64,000 nt of DNA, taken from the NCBI GenBank assembly GCA_949752735.1, contig OX457052.1:16337149-16401148 (forward strand), read 5' to 3'. This document shows, in pieces, positions 21,001 through 29,838 of the stretch. The position numbers and the translations under genes are program-made. The notes under the pieces are model-generated. The model saw nothing but the letters and a program-made list of their open reading frames with translations, did no database searches and had not been told where the DNA came from. Position 1 is the first letter of the stretch. Every line of letters starts with the position of its first letter. The DNA comes from Lumbricus terrestris (Eukaryota; Annelida; Clitellata; Crassiclitellata; Lumbricidae).

Positions 21001-23694
21001 CTTTTCCTCTTCTCCTTCTTCCACTTCTCTTCTCCGACTCTGTGCTCTTGTAGTCACATTCGCTTGCAATTCTCCTTGTAATACACTCACTGGTGGAACC
21101 TCTTTCAGTTCTGCGATTATCTCTGGATGCAGCAAGAACTTTTCTTTGTTATCTTTGCACAAGACTGCCGGAATGCTGGCACACACCAAGGTTAAATATG
21201 GCGCGATATTTACTCCCTTGTCTTTCAAATCTCCTCCTTCGTTATGACAACTCATCCGCACTTCGATTTTCACCAACTTAGCTGGAATGGGTTCTCCAGC
21301 CACACATTGCAAATGTACTCTGCCAATTTCTTCCACTGTCGCTCCTTTCAACAATTCCTCATTGATTACTGGAATCTCAGTACCAGAGTCAATCAGCGCT
21401 CTGACTTGCACGGGATGACAACTGTCATCATTTCCACGTATCTCTACATTGACATGCTGTAGTAAAGACTTCTTCGTACGTTGACATTCATCTTTGCTTT
21501 CTGTTTCTCGACCAGTATCTTTAATTGGAGCAGAATTTACTATTTCTCTCTGTATAGCAAATTGAGGCGTGCACTTCATCACTGACTTCACTTCCGTTTC
21601 GCGGTTGTCTTGTTCTTCAGACTGATTCGGTGCATTCATTACTTGTATCTGATTTACTCTGAGATTTTCTGCACTTCGAGTAAATCTATTTCTCAGATTT
21701 GTCATTCTGGGTGGTGCTTTGCAATCCTTTATCAGATGTCGGTCTGACTGACAATTATGGCAACGTTTCTTAACAATCCCTCTCTGTTCAGTGCTCTCCC
21801 GCCTGTAATTGTACGCTGTATTGTTTTCTCTTTGACGTCCCATCACTGGAATTCGACTGTACATTTGTCTGTCACCCGTTGCTTCTCTTCTATCTTGACC
21901 AAACTGTCTTCCAGGAGCACCATCATTCCTTGCTTCGTTATTTCTGGCTTGGTTTCCTGTTTCTTTGTTATTACTATTCCACCTGGTTTGCTTCGAACTA
22001 TTTCCCCATGCTTCATATTTCGGTTTGTCTTGAAACATTAGACCAATTCGATTGTTCACGTGTACGTCTGCGAGTTCTGCAACATTACTAGCTTCAAAGC
22101 ATTCAGTACCCTCTTTTGCTAGTACGAACTGTAGTGGACCTGCTGGTAGACATTCTTTCAATTTATCCGCCACCAACAAATCAAATAACTTCTCGTAGCT
22201 TTTGCCCACTCGCCTACTTCTGACATAATAGTTCAACAGATTCTTCAATCTTGCTGTAAACATCGTGTATGTTTCTTCTGCCGTTTTCCTCGCATCTCCA
22301 AATCGTGATCGATATTCTCTCGCTGTCAATTTGAATTCTTTCAGTAAATGTTCTTTCACTATGTCGTAATCGTCTAGATCAGCGAAAGACAATCGGTTCA
22401 ACACCGTTCTTGCTCTTGGCGTCATTAGTGGCAACAGCAATTTGACCCAAAACTGCTTTTCCACCGTAAAACTGTTGAATGCATTCTCAACTGTCTCAAA
22501 ATATAATGGCACCTCCATCATATCATATGGCATCTTAGGTAATACGTGTTTCATTGCATCACCTATCCTTTTAATCTTGGACACCATTGTCTCACTTTCT
22601 CTGATCCTGTTTCGTTCTGACTCCTCACGGCTTCTTCTGTCGTCTTCATCTCTTTTCTTGAGTCTATTTTGATCTTCTTCCCTACGCAGTTCTTCTTGTT
22701 CTATCTTCTGCTGCAACAATTCTAACTGTCTTCTGCGTTCCTCCTTTTCAATAGCCATTTCTCGGAGCTGAGCTTCCTTAAGAGCGAGTTTCTTTTGTTC
22801 TAATTCTAATTGTTCTTCCCTTTCTCTTTCCGCTTTTTCCAAATTTTCTTTCTCCATTTTCAATTCTTCCTGTCGAATCTCTTCGGCTCTTTGTAATTCT
22901 GCCAAACGCATGGCTTCTTTGTCTTCCTCACGAATCTTTTGCTCTTCAATCTGTTGTTTTCGTATTTCTTCATCACCTTTCCTTGCCCTCTCGTATTCTA
23001 TCATCAATTCCATTCTTCTTCGTTCTGCTTCGTCACGATCTCTTTTCAGTTGTTCTAGCTGAAGCTGGAACTGCTGCTTCTGCATCTCAATCTCTTGTTG
23101 TCTCATCCTTTCTGCTTTTTCCACTCTTTCTTTTTCCTCTAGTCGAAGCTTTTCTGTTCGTTCTTTCTCCTCCTGTCTCCGTTTCTCCTCTTTCTCTTTA
23201 TCTTCTTGTCTACGTTTCTCCTCTTTCTCTTTATCTTCTTGTCTACGTTTCTCCTCTTTCTCTTTATCTTCTTGTCTACGTTTCTCCTCTTTCTCTTCTC
23301 GTCTACGTTGCTCTTCTTTCTCTTCTTGTTTTTGTTCTTTCTCCTCTCGTCTCCGTTGCTCCTCTTTCTCTTTCTCTTCCTGTCTGCGTTGCTCCTCTTT
23401 CGCTTTCTCTTCCTGTCTGCGTTGCTCCTCCCTCATCGTCATAAATTGCATCAACGCCTCCATAGACATCGGTGCCGGTGGTTTTTCAATTGGTTTCTCC
23501 TCAACGCCACCCACTGCACCTTTCTCTTCAGCTTCCTTTTTAAGCCAAACCTCTGCTAATGCTCCCATCAAATTTTCTCTAGACATCTCTTCGACTTCTT
23601 CTACGTCTAGACCCTCTTCAATTAATAACTTTATTAATCGATCAGAAGACATCTTCTTTATACTGGCTTGCTTTTGTTCTGTAAGTTTCTCCAT
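18046..23694 (-). CDS. gag-pol: Gag-Pol polyprotein of the Gmr1-type retrotransposon
   Basis: A single 1882-residue frame with an ATG start and TAG stop. Residues 1-60 form a helical, SAP-like segment. About 85-365 is a very long Glu/Arg/Lys/Gln coiled coil. About 370-560 is a Gag capsid-like region. A CCHC zinc knuckle lies at 645-658. The protease has DSG with Asp769. An acidic linker (about 850-960) follows. Integrase: zinc site H1035, H1042, C1069, C1072, then D1105, D1165 and E1201 (D-35-E), with a GPY/F-like module near 1330. Reverse transcriptase: D1555 and YVDD at 1616-1619. RNase H: from about 1760, with the CDSSD motif at about 1766-1770, to the end. The product would form particles, copy the RNA and insert the DNA. 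Gag and Pol share one frame, so the Gag:Pol ratio must be set by processing or another means. All expected catalytic residues are present. There is no envelope gene. Confidence 0.97.
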   Translation of the reverse strand: MEKLTEQKQASIKKMSSDRLIKLLIEEGLDVEEVEEMSRENLMGALAEVWLKKEAEEKGAVGGVEEKPIEKPPAPMSMEALMQFMTMREEQRRQEEKAKEEQRRQEEKEKEEQRRREEKEQKQEEKEEQRRREEKEEKRRQEDKEKEEKRRQEDKEKEEKRRQEDKEKEEKRRQEEKERTEKLRLEEKERVEKAERMRQQEIEMQKQQFQLQLEQLKRDRDEAERRRMELMIEYERARKGDEEIRKQQIEEQKIREEDKEAMRLAELQRAEEIRQEELKMEKENLEKAEREREEQLELEQKKLALKEAQLREMAIEKEERRRQLELLQQKIEQEELRREEDQNRLKKRDEDDRRSREESERNRIRESETMVSKIKRIGDAMKHVLPKMPYDMMEVPLYFETVENAFNSFTVEKQFWVKLLLPLMTPRARTVLNRLSFADLDDYDIVKEHLLKEFKLTAREYRSRFGDARKTAEETYTMFTARLKNLLNYYVRSRRVGKSYEKLFDLLVADKLKECLPAGPLQFVLAKEGTECFEASNVAELADVHVNNRIGLMFQDKPKYEAWGNSSKQTRWNSNNKETGNQARNNEARNDGAPGRQFGQDRREATGDRQMYSRIPVMGRQRENNTAYNYRRESTEQRGIVKKRCHNCQSDRHLIKDCKAPPRMTNLRNRFTRSAENLRVNQIQVMNAPNQSEEQDNRETEVKSVMKCTPQFAIQREIVNSAPIKDTGRETESKDECQRTKKSLLQHVNVEIRGNDDSCHPVQVRALIDSGTEIPVINEELLKGATVEEIGRVHLQCVAGEPIPAKLVKIEVRMSCHNEGGDLKDKGVNIAPYLTLVCASIPAVLCKDNKEKFLLHPEIIAELKEVPPVSVLQGELQANVTTRAQSRRREVEEGEEEKSNESLLVEDTESDDEQSVQEEEEGITSGNNEIEEEMVACERDNDDDSESDGEIDTSMRDLFAENTSDERQLADAKKSEEQQRNDESLRSWWKIAEDKGSEFSVVNGLMYKKHQMLDQLVYQLVLPKERRIQVMELAHESVFGGHLGEEKTRERIKLSFVWPRMRRDVVKFCKSCEKCQLKARSLVMDRVPITPIPREDVPFRRMTMDVVGPIEPTSAAGHKYCLCIVDSCTRWPTIFLMKSLTAKAVCEALMKLFMDVGVPSVITSDRGTNFTASLTREFLKLMGCCPRFDSPGHPEAAGLVERWNQTFKKMIHHVVVENPRQWHKIIPFTVWALREVPNATTGVAPYLLVYGKLPRGPLTILKESWTKEINLPPNIGVQPAKYLKNLRADMEKALTFAESCAEEKQKQYASQYNKRAKDKEFELGENVIVLYPTSTNKLISRWHGPCTILQRRSKYSYLVDMNENGRRIIHANKMRKFITRTLSCGLIVEEDDEFGSVVEISLKEDYSETKQKSLQLDYEQIGHLTSEQQKQLLDVLNRYADRFSDQPGLCTLVEHEVVLRPDFREKEFVAYRIPLIYRAEVEKQIQEMLKENIIQPSSSRMASPLVIVKKKNGSLRLACDYRYINSFTENCRYPMPIVNDVLSKVGKSKFISVMDCRSAYWTCPVKKSDQWKTAFVTHNGLYEFTRVPFGMINSGRTFVKAINMILQPIHDFTEPYVDDIAVHSNDWDIHLRHLELFLKQIRLHNVTLNLKKCVFGKSEVKFIGHLIGSGKKMMNPDRIDSLINLKKPETRKEVKQVLGFFGFYRQFICNFAEIAKPLTDLTSKKVPDNIVWTDAHQKSFDSLKQIVLSNVILYMFKVGKPFNLYCDSSDFAVGAVLSQVDEEGIERPVSFISQKLTDTQRRWATIEKEAYAIIWALNKLKEILIGSKINVFTDHNPLVYLTESMSKSAKLVRWSLSLQNFDILLNYKKGKLNVVADCLSRL
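23180..23290 (-). repeat. in-frame tandem repeat inside the Gag coiled coil
   Basis: Three to four copies of a 33-bp unit encode EEKRRQEDKEK. Neighbouring, less exact copies of related RRQEEKE units extend it. The unit length is a multiple of three, so copy number can change without breaking the frame. Confidence 0.8.
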
Positions 23695-24011
23695 CTTTCT
23701 TCTTTACTTCAGTGATTACCGTGAAGAAATCGAGGGAGTGGCTATGACTATCTGTGATTGGCTGACTTTAATTCTTATGGCTCCTTGGGTAAACAAGCAA
23801 GTTTTGTATACCTCTCTCTGGCGTTGCGTTGCCGTAATGTCGTTCGTATGCCCGTTGTATCTTCTCACCAGTTGTTCGGATGCTCGGACTGCTTCTCCGG
23901 TTGATCAAATGCTCAGTTTCCTTCTCCCGTGTGGTCGGTTCCTCAGATTGATTCGATATTCACCGTCCGTAACTTGGCGTCGAAAACGCTTCGTAAGCAA
24001 AATCCACCGGA

Positions 24012-24154
24012 AATATTCCTCCAATTGAAAATATTCCTCCAATTGAAAATATTCCTCCGATTGAAAATATTCCTCCAATTGAAAATATTCCTCCAAATGA
24101 AAATATTCCTCCAATTGAAAATATTCCTCCAAATGAAAATATTCCTCCAAATGA
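24012..24154 (-). repeat. 18-bp tandem repeat in the retrotransposon leader, eight copies
   Basis: Eight units of AATATTCCTCCAATTGAA with A/T and G variants lie between the primer-binding site and the Gag-Pol start. On the minus strand they read as an open hexapeptide repeat (LEEYFQ-like), but no ATG opens that frame and a TAG lies just upstream. A regulatory, packaging or neutral role is equally possible. Confidence 0.9.
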
Positions 24155-24189
24155 GTTCGCTATCCCAACGTCCTTTGCTTGAATTCAGT

Positions 24190-24207
24190 ATCCCACCGCT
24201 GTCACCA
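24190..24207 (-). promoter_or_regulatory. primer-binding site
   Basis: Three bases after the 5' LTR on the minus strand the sequence reads TGGTGACAGCGGTGGGAT. It opens with TGG, as expected for pairing with a tRNA 3' CCA. I cannot assign the tRNA by eye. Confidence 0.75.
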
Positions 24208-24210
24208 AAA

Positions 24211-24767
24211 TGTCAACCTCCAATTGACCTTCAAAGTTTTCTTCCTTTTTCTTCAGTGTTCAGTAGCGCAGCCTATGCCTAACCTAGTCACTGTACTTCG
24301 GTATCTAAAGCTAGTGTATAAGTTTCTAAAGTTCTTAACTTGTTCAATTACAACAAAGCTCTGTTTCTTGTATTTTCTTCTTCTTTCATAACAACGCAAA
24401 ATAACACAACAACGGATCAACGACGACAAACGCTTGAATTCAACGACAGCAACGCAACTATTATTATCTAACTTCACTGTTCTCTAAAACGTCTTCTTTT
24501 CTCTACTACCAACTCCTTCTTCTACAACTTAACTCACTGTCTAGACGTACACTCTTCCCCTTGCCGCTCTGTCCTTCTATCTGTCCGTCTGTCTGTCTGC
24601 CTATCCCTCTCTCTCTCGCGCTCTCCGGCGACGGTCGGCCGAGCCGCGCCAACTTTCCCGCCAGTCTGTCACCTGCAGGCCTAACTGTCTAGACGCTGAC
24701 CTTGAGCTGGTCTATTCGTACGCCTAAACATCGACTGACCACATAGACTATACAACATTAGCTCACA
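24211..24767 (-). repeat. 5' LTR (557 bp)
   Basis: Upstream LTR of the minus-strand element; it would carry the promoter. It matches the 3' LTR at all but one position. TG...CA termini are present when read on the minus strand (TGTGAGC...TTGACA). Confidence 0.95.
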
Positions 24768-25201
24768 CCCGTATTAATTGTATCCCCCCAAAATAAAAAA
24801 GTCGAAAAACCGCTTCCGCGTGTAATTTCTTTCGCAAATTAACTTTCATCTGCTTTGTTTTGAACAATGACACTAGCAGGTATGTTTATTCCTAATAGAT
24901 AATTTGTTTTTTCCTGTTTTTAGAGCACTTAAAACATTTAAAACACATAAAAACACTCAGAGTCACTAAATAAATTCGAGTTGCCTTTATCTGAGCATTG
25001 TTTAGGACACCTAAAACAATTAGAGTCACTTTAAATTTTGATTACAGCATAAAAAATTTATTATGCGCATTTTTCAAAAAAGAGGATGGAATGGTTTATC
25101 CCCCCGGATAATATAGACCGGTTAATTCCATCCGGGGGGATAGATTAATTCACCCCCCCCCGGATAGCTTTCAGGGGGGATACTCCGTTTCGTGTCACCG
25201 G
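24768..25201. mobile_element. right part of MITE copy B
   Basis: Starts with CCCGT, the right copy of the retrotransposon target duplication, and ends GTTTCGTGTCACCGG, inverted relative to 17347. Joined conceptually to 17347-17375 it makes a MITE of about 460 bp. Its interior (AGAGCACTTAAAACATTT, AACAATTAGAGTCAC) is the inverse of copy A at 7241-7685. It also has short inverted CCCCCCGGAT / ATCCGGGGGG runs near 25100-25165. Confidence 0.7.
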
Positions 25202-25734
25202 CATCGAGCTTTCTTGACACTGTGCTATTTTTCTGACCATGTTCAGGAATCCATAGATAGCCAATTTGTTTAATGAAATAAAACCCAAATGACGCACCGC
25301 GTATCTATCTGTATCTAGAAGAATGGATGTGTATATCTTTGTCCAGAATGCATGCTTACAGTTTTGCAGCAACTGACCTGAAACATTGCATTATAGATAA
25401 ACGTTCTCCCAGACCATCTAAGTAAACTATTTTCAGCTCTTTATTCACTTGAAATCTCGAAGTGGGGAAGGAGGAGGAGGAAGGGAGAAGGAGGAAGGAA
25501 GGAAGGGAGGAAGGGAGAGAGGGAGGGAGGGAACGCCGGGAGCGGGTCGAATCCTAAATTTCCCGGGCAACGTCGGGTATCCCAGCTGGTTATAATATGT
25601 AAAGTTGGTTACTAATTTTGAAGAAGCCAGCAGCAGTTGCTGATGCATTCGCCAGATTGCGCCACCGTTTCACGAAGCTTTCGTTTTAAACGGTTCTTTG
25701 CGCGTCTTCTGAACTCAGCCAATGTTCGTACTTC
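25202..25734. other. non-coding interval with a short GGAA run
   Basis: Unique sequence with a purine run (GGAAGGAGG-like) at about 25463-25530. No gene recognised. Confidence 0.5.
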
Positions 25735-25830
25735 GACAGTGCCAGTCTAAAGCCCGGAGAAAGGAGGAGGGCGACACTAATCACCATTTGATAATATGAC
25801 ACAGTGTTGTTAAACAGCAACAAGCTTCGT
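25735..25830 (+). repeat. dispersed repeat, copy 3
   Basis: GCCAGTCTAAAGCCCGGAG then GGAGGAGGGCGACACTAATC and CAGCAACAAGCTTCG parallel the repeat at 6075-6192, with substitutions. Confidence 0.55.
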
Positions 25831-26128
25831 CTTCTGCACTGAGTTCGCCGTTGTCGTCCGAAACAAAAAATCCTCGAAAACAATTCGTTAAAAAAAGAGT
25901 TTCGTCCCCTGTGGTGGAAACGGCGGAATCAGGATTCAGGAGCAGGCATCTCACTTCAGCATCGATACAACAAACACCAGGAAGGTGTAATTTCCTGCCT
26001 CAACACATCAGCCCGTGATCAAGTTTCAACGTAGGCCTGCTACTAACATTGACGACTTTGACGTCGTACATACATACCTAATATTACCTATTCACACTCA
26101 CTGAAATCGTGCGTAAGTAGTCTAGGCC

Positions 26129-26327
26129 CAGGGGCGGATCCAGGGGGAGGCAAATCCTGCCATGCGTAGTTTGTAGTTTCCGTCCGTAGTAGGCCTACAG
26201 GGATTTAAGAACACTGTACGACTAAAAAATCATCAACTATTTTGGTGGATAAAAAAAGGTGTCGACGAATTTTGTTTCCCTGTCCCAAAATCGAAAATTT
26301 TGGCCACGCCCTTCGAAAATTTCTGCC
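26129..26327. mobile_element. truncated hAT-type MITE related to 2141-2485
   Basis: Starts CAGGGGCGGATCCAG, then has GACTAAAAAATCATCAAC, TTTTGGTGGATAAAA and CCCTGTCCCAAAATCGAAAA as in the element at 2141-2485. The matching right terminus is missing after about 26327, so the right end appears deleted. Confidence 0.6.
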
Positions 26328-26639
26328 TATAGGCCTACTGTGTTGTTGTCATACGCGGCTTTTTAAGCGTGCAGTCATACACAAAATGTGCAATGATTCT
26401 AAGTGGATTCGTGCAGTTGTGGAAGCACTTTGTGTAGTTAAAATTTGTAAACAAGGTCATTGTGCCCCGATTGAAAGTAATTTATCACGGAGGATGTGAA
26501 GGGAAAGAAGATTTTAGGCAGTTCTAAAAATTCCTTAAAACACGCCTGGTTGTTTTATAAGAAAATCTTCGATTTGCTATTATATCGTACTATTTAAATC
26601 ATCAATTTAAAACGGTCAACGATGTCAGTAGTTGTCCAA

Positions 26640-26950
26640 TCACAACATTGGCGGAGACCTAGGAGGGACAGAGGGGACGGTCCCCTCAATGAGTGTGGTG
26701 GGGGGGAGTACGACCCATGCATTTGTCCACCAATCTGTGATCGGTAAGTGTTAGGTCATCATGTACACACTTCAGGACTTCACGAAATACACGGTGAACA
26801 ACAAACGACGAGACGAGGTGATGACTAAAAAAAGTCATCAACTTTTTTGGCAGCGAAAATTCTGATTTCCATCGACATTCCGCGGACGGTTGACGGATGA
26901 CTAAAAAGTCGTCAGATATTTCCACAAAGCTATCGAATGGAAATGCCAGA
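26640..26950. mobile_element. MITE-related segment with the shared internal motif
   Basis: Contains GACTAAAAAAAGTCATCAAC, TTTTTTGGCAGCGAAAA and GACTAAAAAGTCGTCAGA, the internal motif of the other MITEs, but I cannot find terminal inverted repeats or a target duplication. Probably an old or rearranged copy. Confidence 0.4.
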
Positions 26951-27585
26951 CAATTTTTGCTGTTACGGTTTTGACATGGAAACCAATCGGTTAGAGCCCC
27001 CGATCCGTATCTCGAATAATGTCGGTTCGAGTCTCTAATACGTACTTAGCGTGCGATTGAGTTAGAGACCCCTATAGGTATAAGTTCACCACTGAGAGCT
27101 GCATGCTCATTGCTCAGAGTCATCGATGCTGAGTCGTGTGTGCATGCGTGCGTGTGTGCACTTGTCAACTGAGACAGAAGGTCAATATTAATAACAAGTG
27201 TCTAATTGTATTATATAGCATCATAATTATTACTGTATTATTACGGCGCCTGAACAGTGACAATTATCTCATGGTTGATTTATAACAACCTCCTAATTCA
27301 GTTAATTTAAATCAGATATATAATACAGAAAAAATTTTAAACGGTAGAAATCTGTTACCTCTTGCCCTCCACGCCAACGTGTTATCCAATGCGCTACAGC
27401 CCACTCCCTCTGTAACGACCGTAAAATAATTACCAGCGCTGCCACTTAGCTTTTTCCCACATAGATCTAGGTTTCTGCTCTTGTCAAGGTTTCAAGGATA
27501 TTATTAACATGAGCCATATGACTTTAACCTTGGTCACCTTTCAATTCATTTGTGGTTGATTAGAGTGTGATGCAAATATAATTAT
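26951..27585. other. non-coding interval with tRNA-like words
   Basis: A GGTTCGAGTC B-box-like word near 27033 and, on the minus strand near 27390, TAGCGCATTGGATAACACG resembling an A box. Neither sits in a foldable tRNA. They may be decayed SINE heads. Confidence 0.35.
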
Positions 27586-27778
27586 TATTGCACGCTATGG
27601 GATATCCATTATATTGCATCTATTGCGCGCTATGCGATATCCCTATTATTGCATCTATTGCACGCTATGGGATATCCGTATATTGCATCTATTGCACGCT
27701 ATGGGATATCCATATAATTATTGCATCTATTGCACGCTATGGGATATCCAAAATTATATTGCATCTATTGCACGTTAG
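27586..27778. repeat. minisatellite, six copies of about 33-39 bp
   Basis: Repeats of ATTGCACGCTATGGGATATC followed by a variable AT linker and ATTGCATCT. The linker length differs between copies. Confidence 0.85.
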
Positions 27779-28224
27779 GGAGCGTCTCTTGCAACTCCCA
27801 TTGTATAACAAAGGGTCGTAAATATAGACTTTATTTGCGTTCTTTCTTTCCTGTCTTTCTTGCTACCATCCATCGTTCCTTCATTTGTCCGTTCGTTTAT
27901 TCCAACATTTCTTCCTTCATTTTTCCTTTCTTCCTGCGTTTTCTTTTCTTCCTTCCTTCTTCCTTTCTTCCAACATTCACTTTCCTTCCTTTTTGTCCTT
28001 CTTTCCTTTCCATCCCTATGTCTGATTTTCTTTTATATGCTTATTGTACGTACAAATATATGCAGAGACAGAGAGACAAGAACACAGAGAAATGGAGTAG
28101 ATCTAAGTTAGGTATACATAGATAAGACTGGCACGATGGAACGCTGATGAGTAAGGTGGTGCCCAGTACATATTTGGGCATTAAATTATCGCTGCAGGAA
28201 ACCTCAGTTTACAACTACGAATAC

Positions 28225-28226
28225 AA

Positions 28227-28319
<93 letters not shown>

Positions 28320-28640
28320 CAGAGACAGAGACAGAGACAGAGACAGAGACAGAGACAGAGACAGAGACAGAGACAGAGACAGAGACAGAGACAGATAGAG
28401 AGAGACAGACAGAGAGAGACACACACATACAGTGAGAGAGACACACACAGAAAGAGAAACAGAGAGACAGAGAGAGACAGAGACAGAGGCAGAGACAGAG
28501 AGAGAGACACAGAGAAAGACAAACAGACAGAGAGAGAGGGGAGAGAGAGAAACATTGTATATTATGCACGCGTATCACAGACAGACAGAAACATAGACAG
28601 AGACAGAGACAAATACAGAGACAGAGACAGAGATACACAG
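28225..28640. repeat. GA and GACAGA microsatellite
   Basis: An (AG)n tract of about 70 bases, then (GACAGA)n, then mixed AGAC/ACAC repeats. Ser-Leu and Cys-Leu ORFs on the minus strand are repeat translations. Confidence 0.95.
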
Positions 28641-28769
28641 AGAGAAGATAATAGAAACAAAAGAGACTTCATTTCCATGTGTATAGTTAGTAACCGCGTA
28701 TAATTCGCTTCATTTCCCAAAGTGCGAAATGTTCTTCGATAGTTTGTTGTCTTCGACCTCGCTGAGTGT

Positions 28770-29150
28770 ATTCGAATTCTCTTCCTCCTCCTCTCCTCCT
28801 TTTGCTCCGTCTCAACCTCCTCATCTTCCCTCTTTCTATATACTCTTACTCCGTCTCCATCTCGCTTTAAGGAAGCAGGTACATGTAAGTACATAAGTAA
28901 TAGTATGAGTAAGTCTGGTACCTTATCTTAATCTATCTCCTCTACTTCCTCCTCCTCTTCCTCTTATTCTCCTCCTCTCCTCCATCTCAACTTCCTCATC
29001 TTCCCTCCTTCTATACTCTTACTCCGTCTCCACCTCGTTTTAAGGAAGCAGGTGAGTAAATAAGTAAGAGTATAAGTAAATAAGTAAGTCTGGTACCTTA
29101 TCCTCATCTTTCTCCTCTACTTCCTCCTCCACCTCCTCTTATCCCCCCTC
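28770..29150. repeat. direct duplication of about 190 bp, pyrimidine-rich
   Basis: The segment CTCTTACTCCGTCTCCA, then TTTAAGGAAGCAGGT and GTAAGTCTGGTACCTTATC occurs twice in tandem (about 28780-28965 and 28970-29150) with small differences, embedded in CTCCTC-rich sequence that continues to 29220. Confidence 0.8.
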
Positions 29151-29430
29151 CTCCTCTTCCTCCTCCCATCCTCCTCCTCTCCTCCTAATCCTCCTTCTTC
29201 TCCTCCTCCTCCTCCTGTTCTTGCCTTTTTCTGCTGCCTGTGACTCACTCGACTCCGTTCATTCAAACTTCAGAGGCTGCATTCAGTTGTTTCCAGGAGC
29301 ATTGTCTCATTATCCATTGTTTGCATCACGAAACATAAACACAGCATCTCTCCCTTCTTCTTCTTATTCCTCCTCCTCTTCTTCCATTGACAAACTGCGC
29401 AGATTTCTACCTGACACAACGACGACGACG

Positions 29431-29462
29431 ACGACGACGATGATGAAGGTGATGACGACGAC
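29431..29462. repeat. CGA trinucleotide run
   Basis: Short (ACG)n run with GATGATG and GTGATG interruptions. Confidence 0.7.
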
Positions 29463-29838
29463 GAGTGTATAGTGCCATCGGGCATTTGATTTAATTATGC
29501 TCCAAAAAGGAAATCGTTTTCCTGCAGACGCAGTCTTCGTCTGATGGCCTTGGGAAAGCTATAGGTCTAGACGATTTAAATTGACAAGAACACGCACACG
29601 GACAAGGAAGCACACGCACACATACAAACACTCACAGACAAGGAAACACAGACACACAAACACACACAAAGACAAACACAGAAGCACGAGCAAACCAGGT
29701 TTGCAGTTTACAATAAAATGCGTTATGTTAAACATCCTTGCTTATAATATTTATATCTTTAGTCTATATATAATTTATATATACATATAATATAATAATA
29801 TAATCACATATTATACATGTATAATATATATATATATA

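Larger units (their letters stand above)
17376..24767 (-). mobile_element. complete Ty3/gypsy LTR retrotransposon, Gmr1-type domain order (7392 bp)
   Basis: Two 557-bp direct repeats (17376-17932 and 24211-24767) bound the element. They start TGT and end ACA and differ by eye at one base (C at the ACTCCACTG site in the left copy, T in the right). A perfect 5-bp target duplication CCCGT lies at 17371-17375 and 24768-24772. Between the LTRs are a primer-binding site, a leader with an 18-bp array, one uninterrupted 1882-codon Gag-Pol frame and a polypurine tract. Integrase lies before reverse transcriptase, the order described for Gmr1-type Ty3/gypsy elements of deuterostomes and unlike most Ty3/gypsy elements. 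All landmarks being intact suggests recent insertion and possible activity. Confidence 0.97.

Noticed and set aside
23905..24150. 81-codon ORF of Glu-Glu-Tyr-Phe repeats in the retrotransposon leader
   Set aside because: It begins with TTG, has a stop just upstream and consists of the 18-bp array; kept only as a finding about the repeat.
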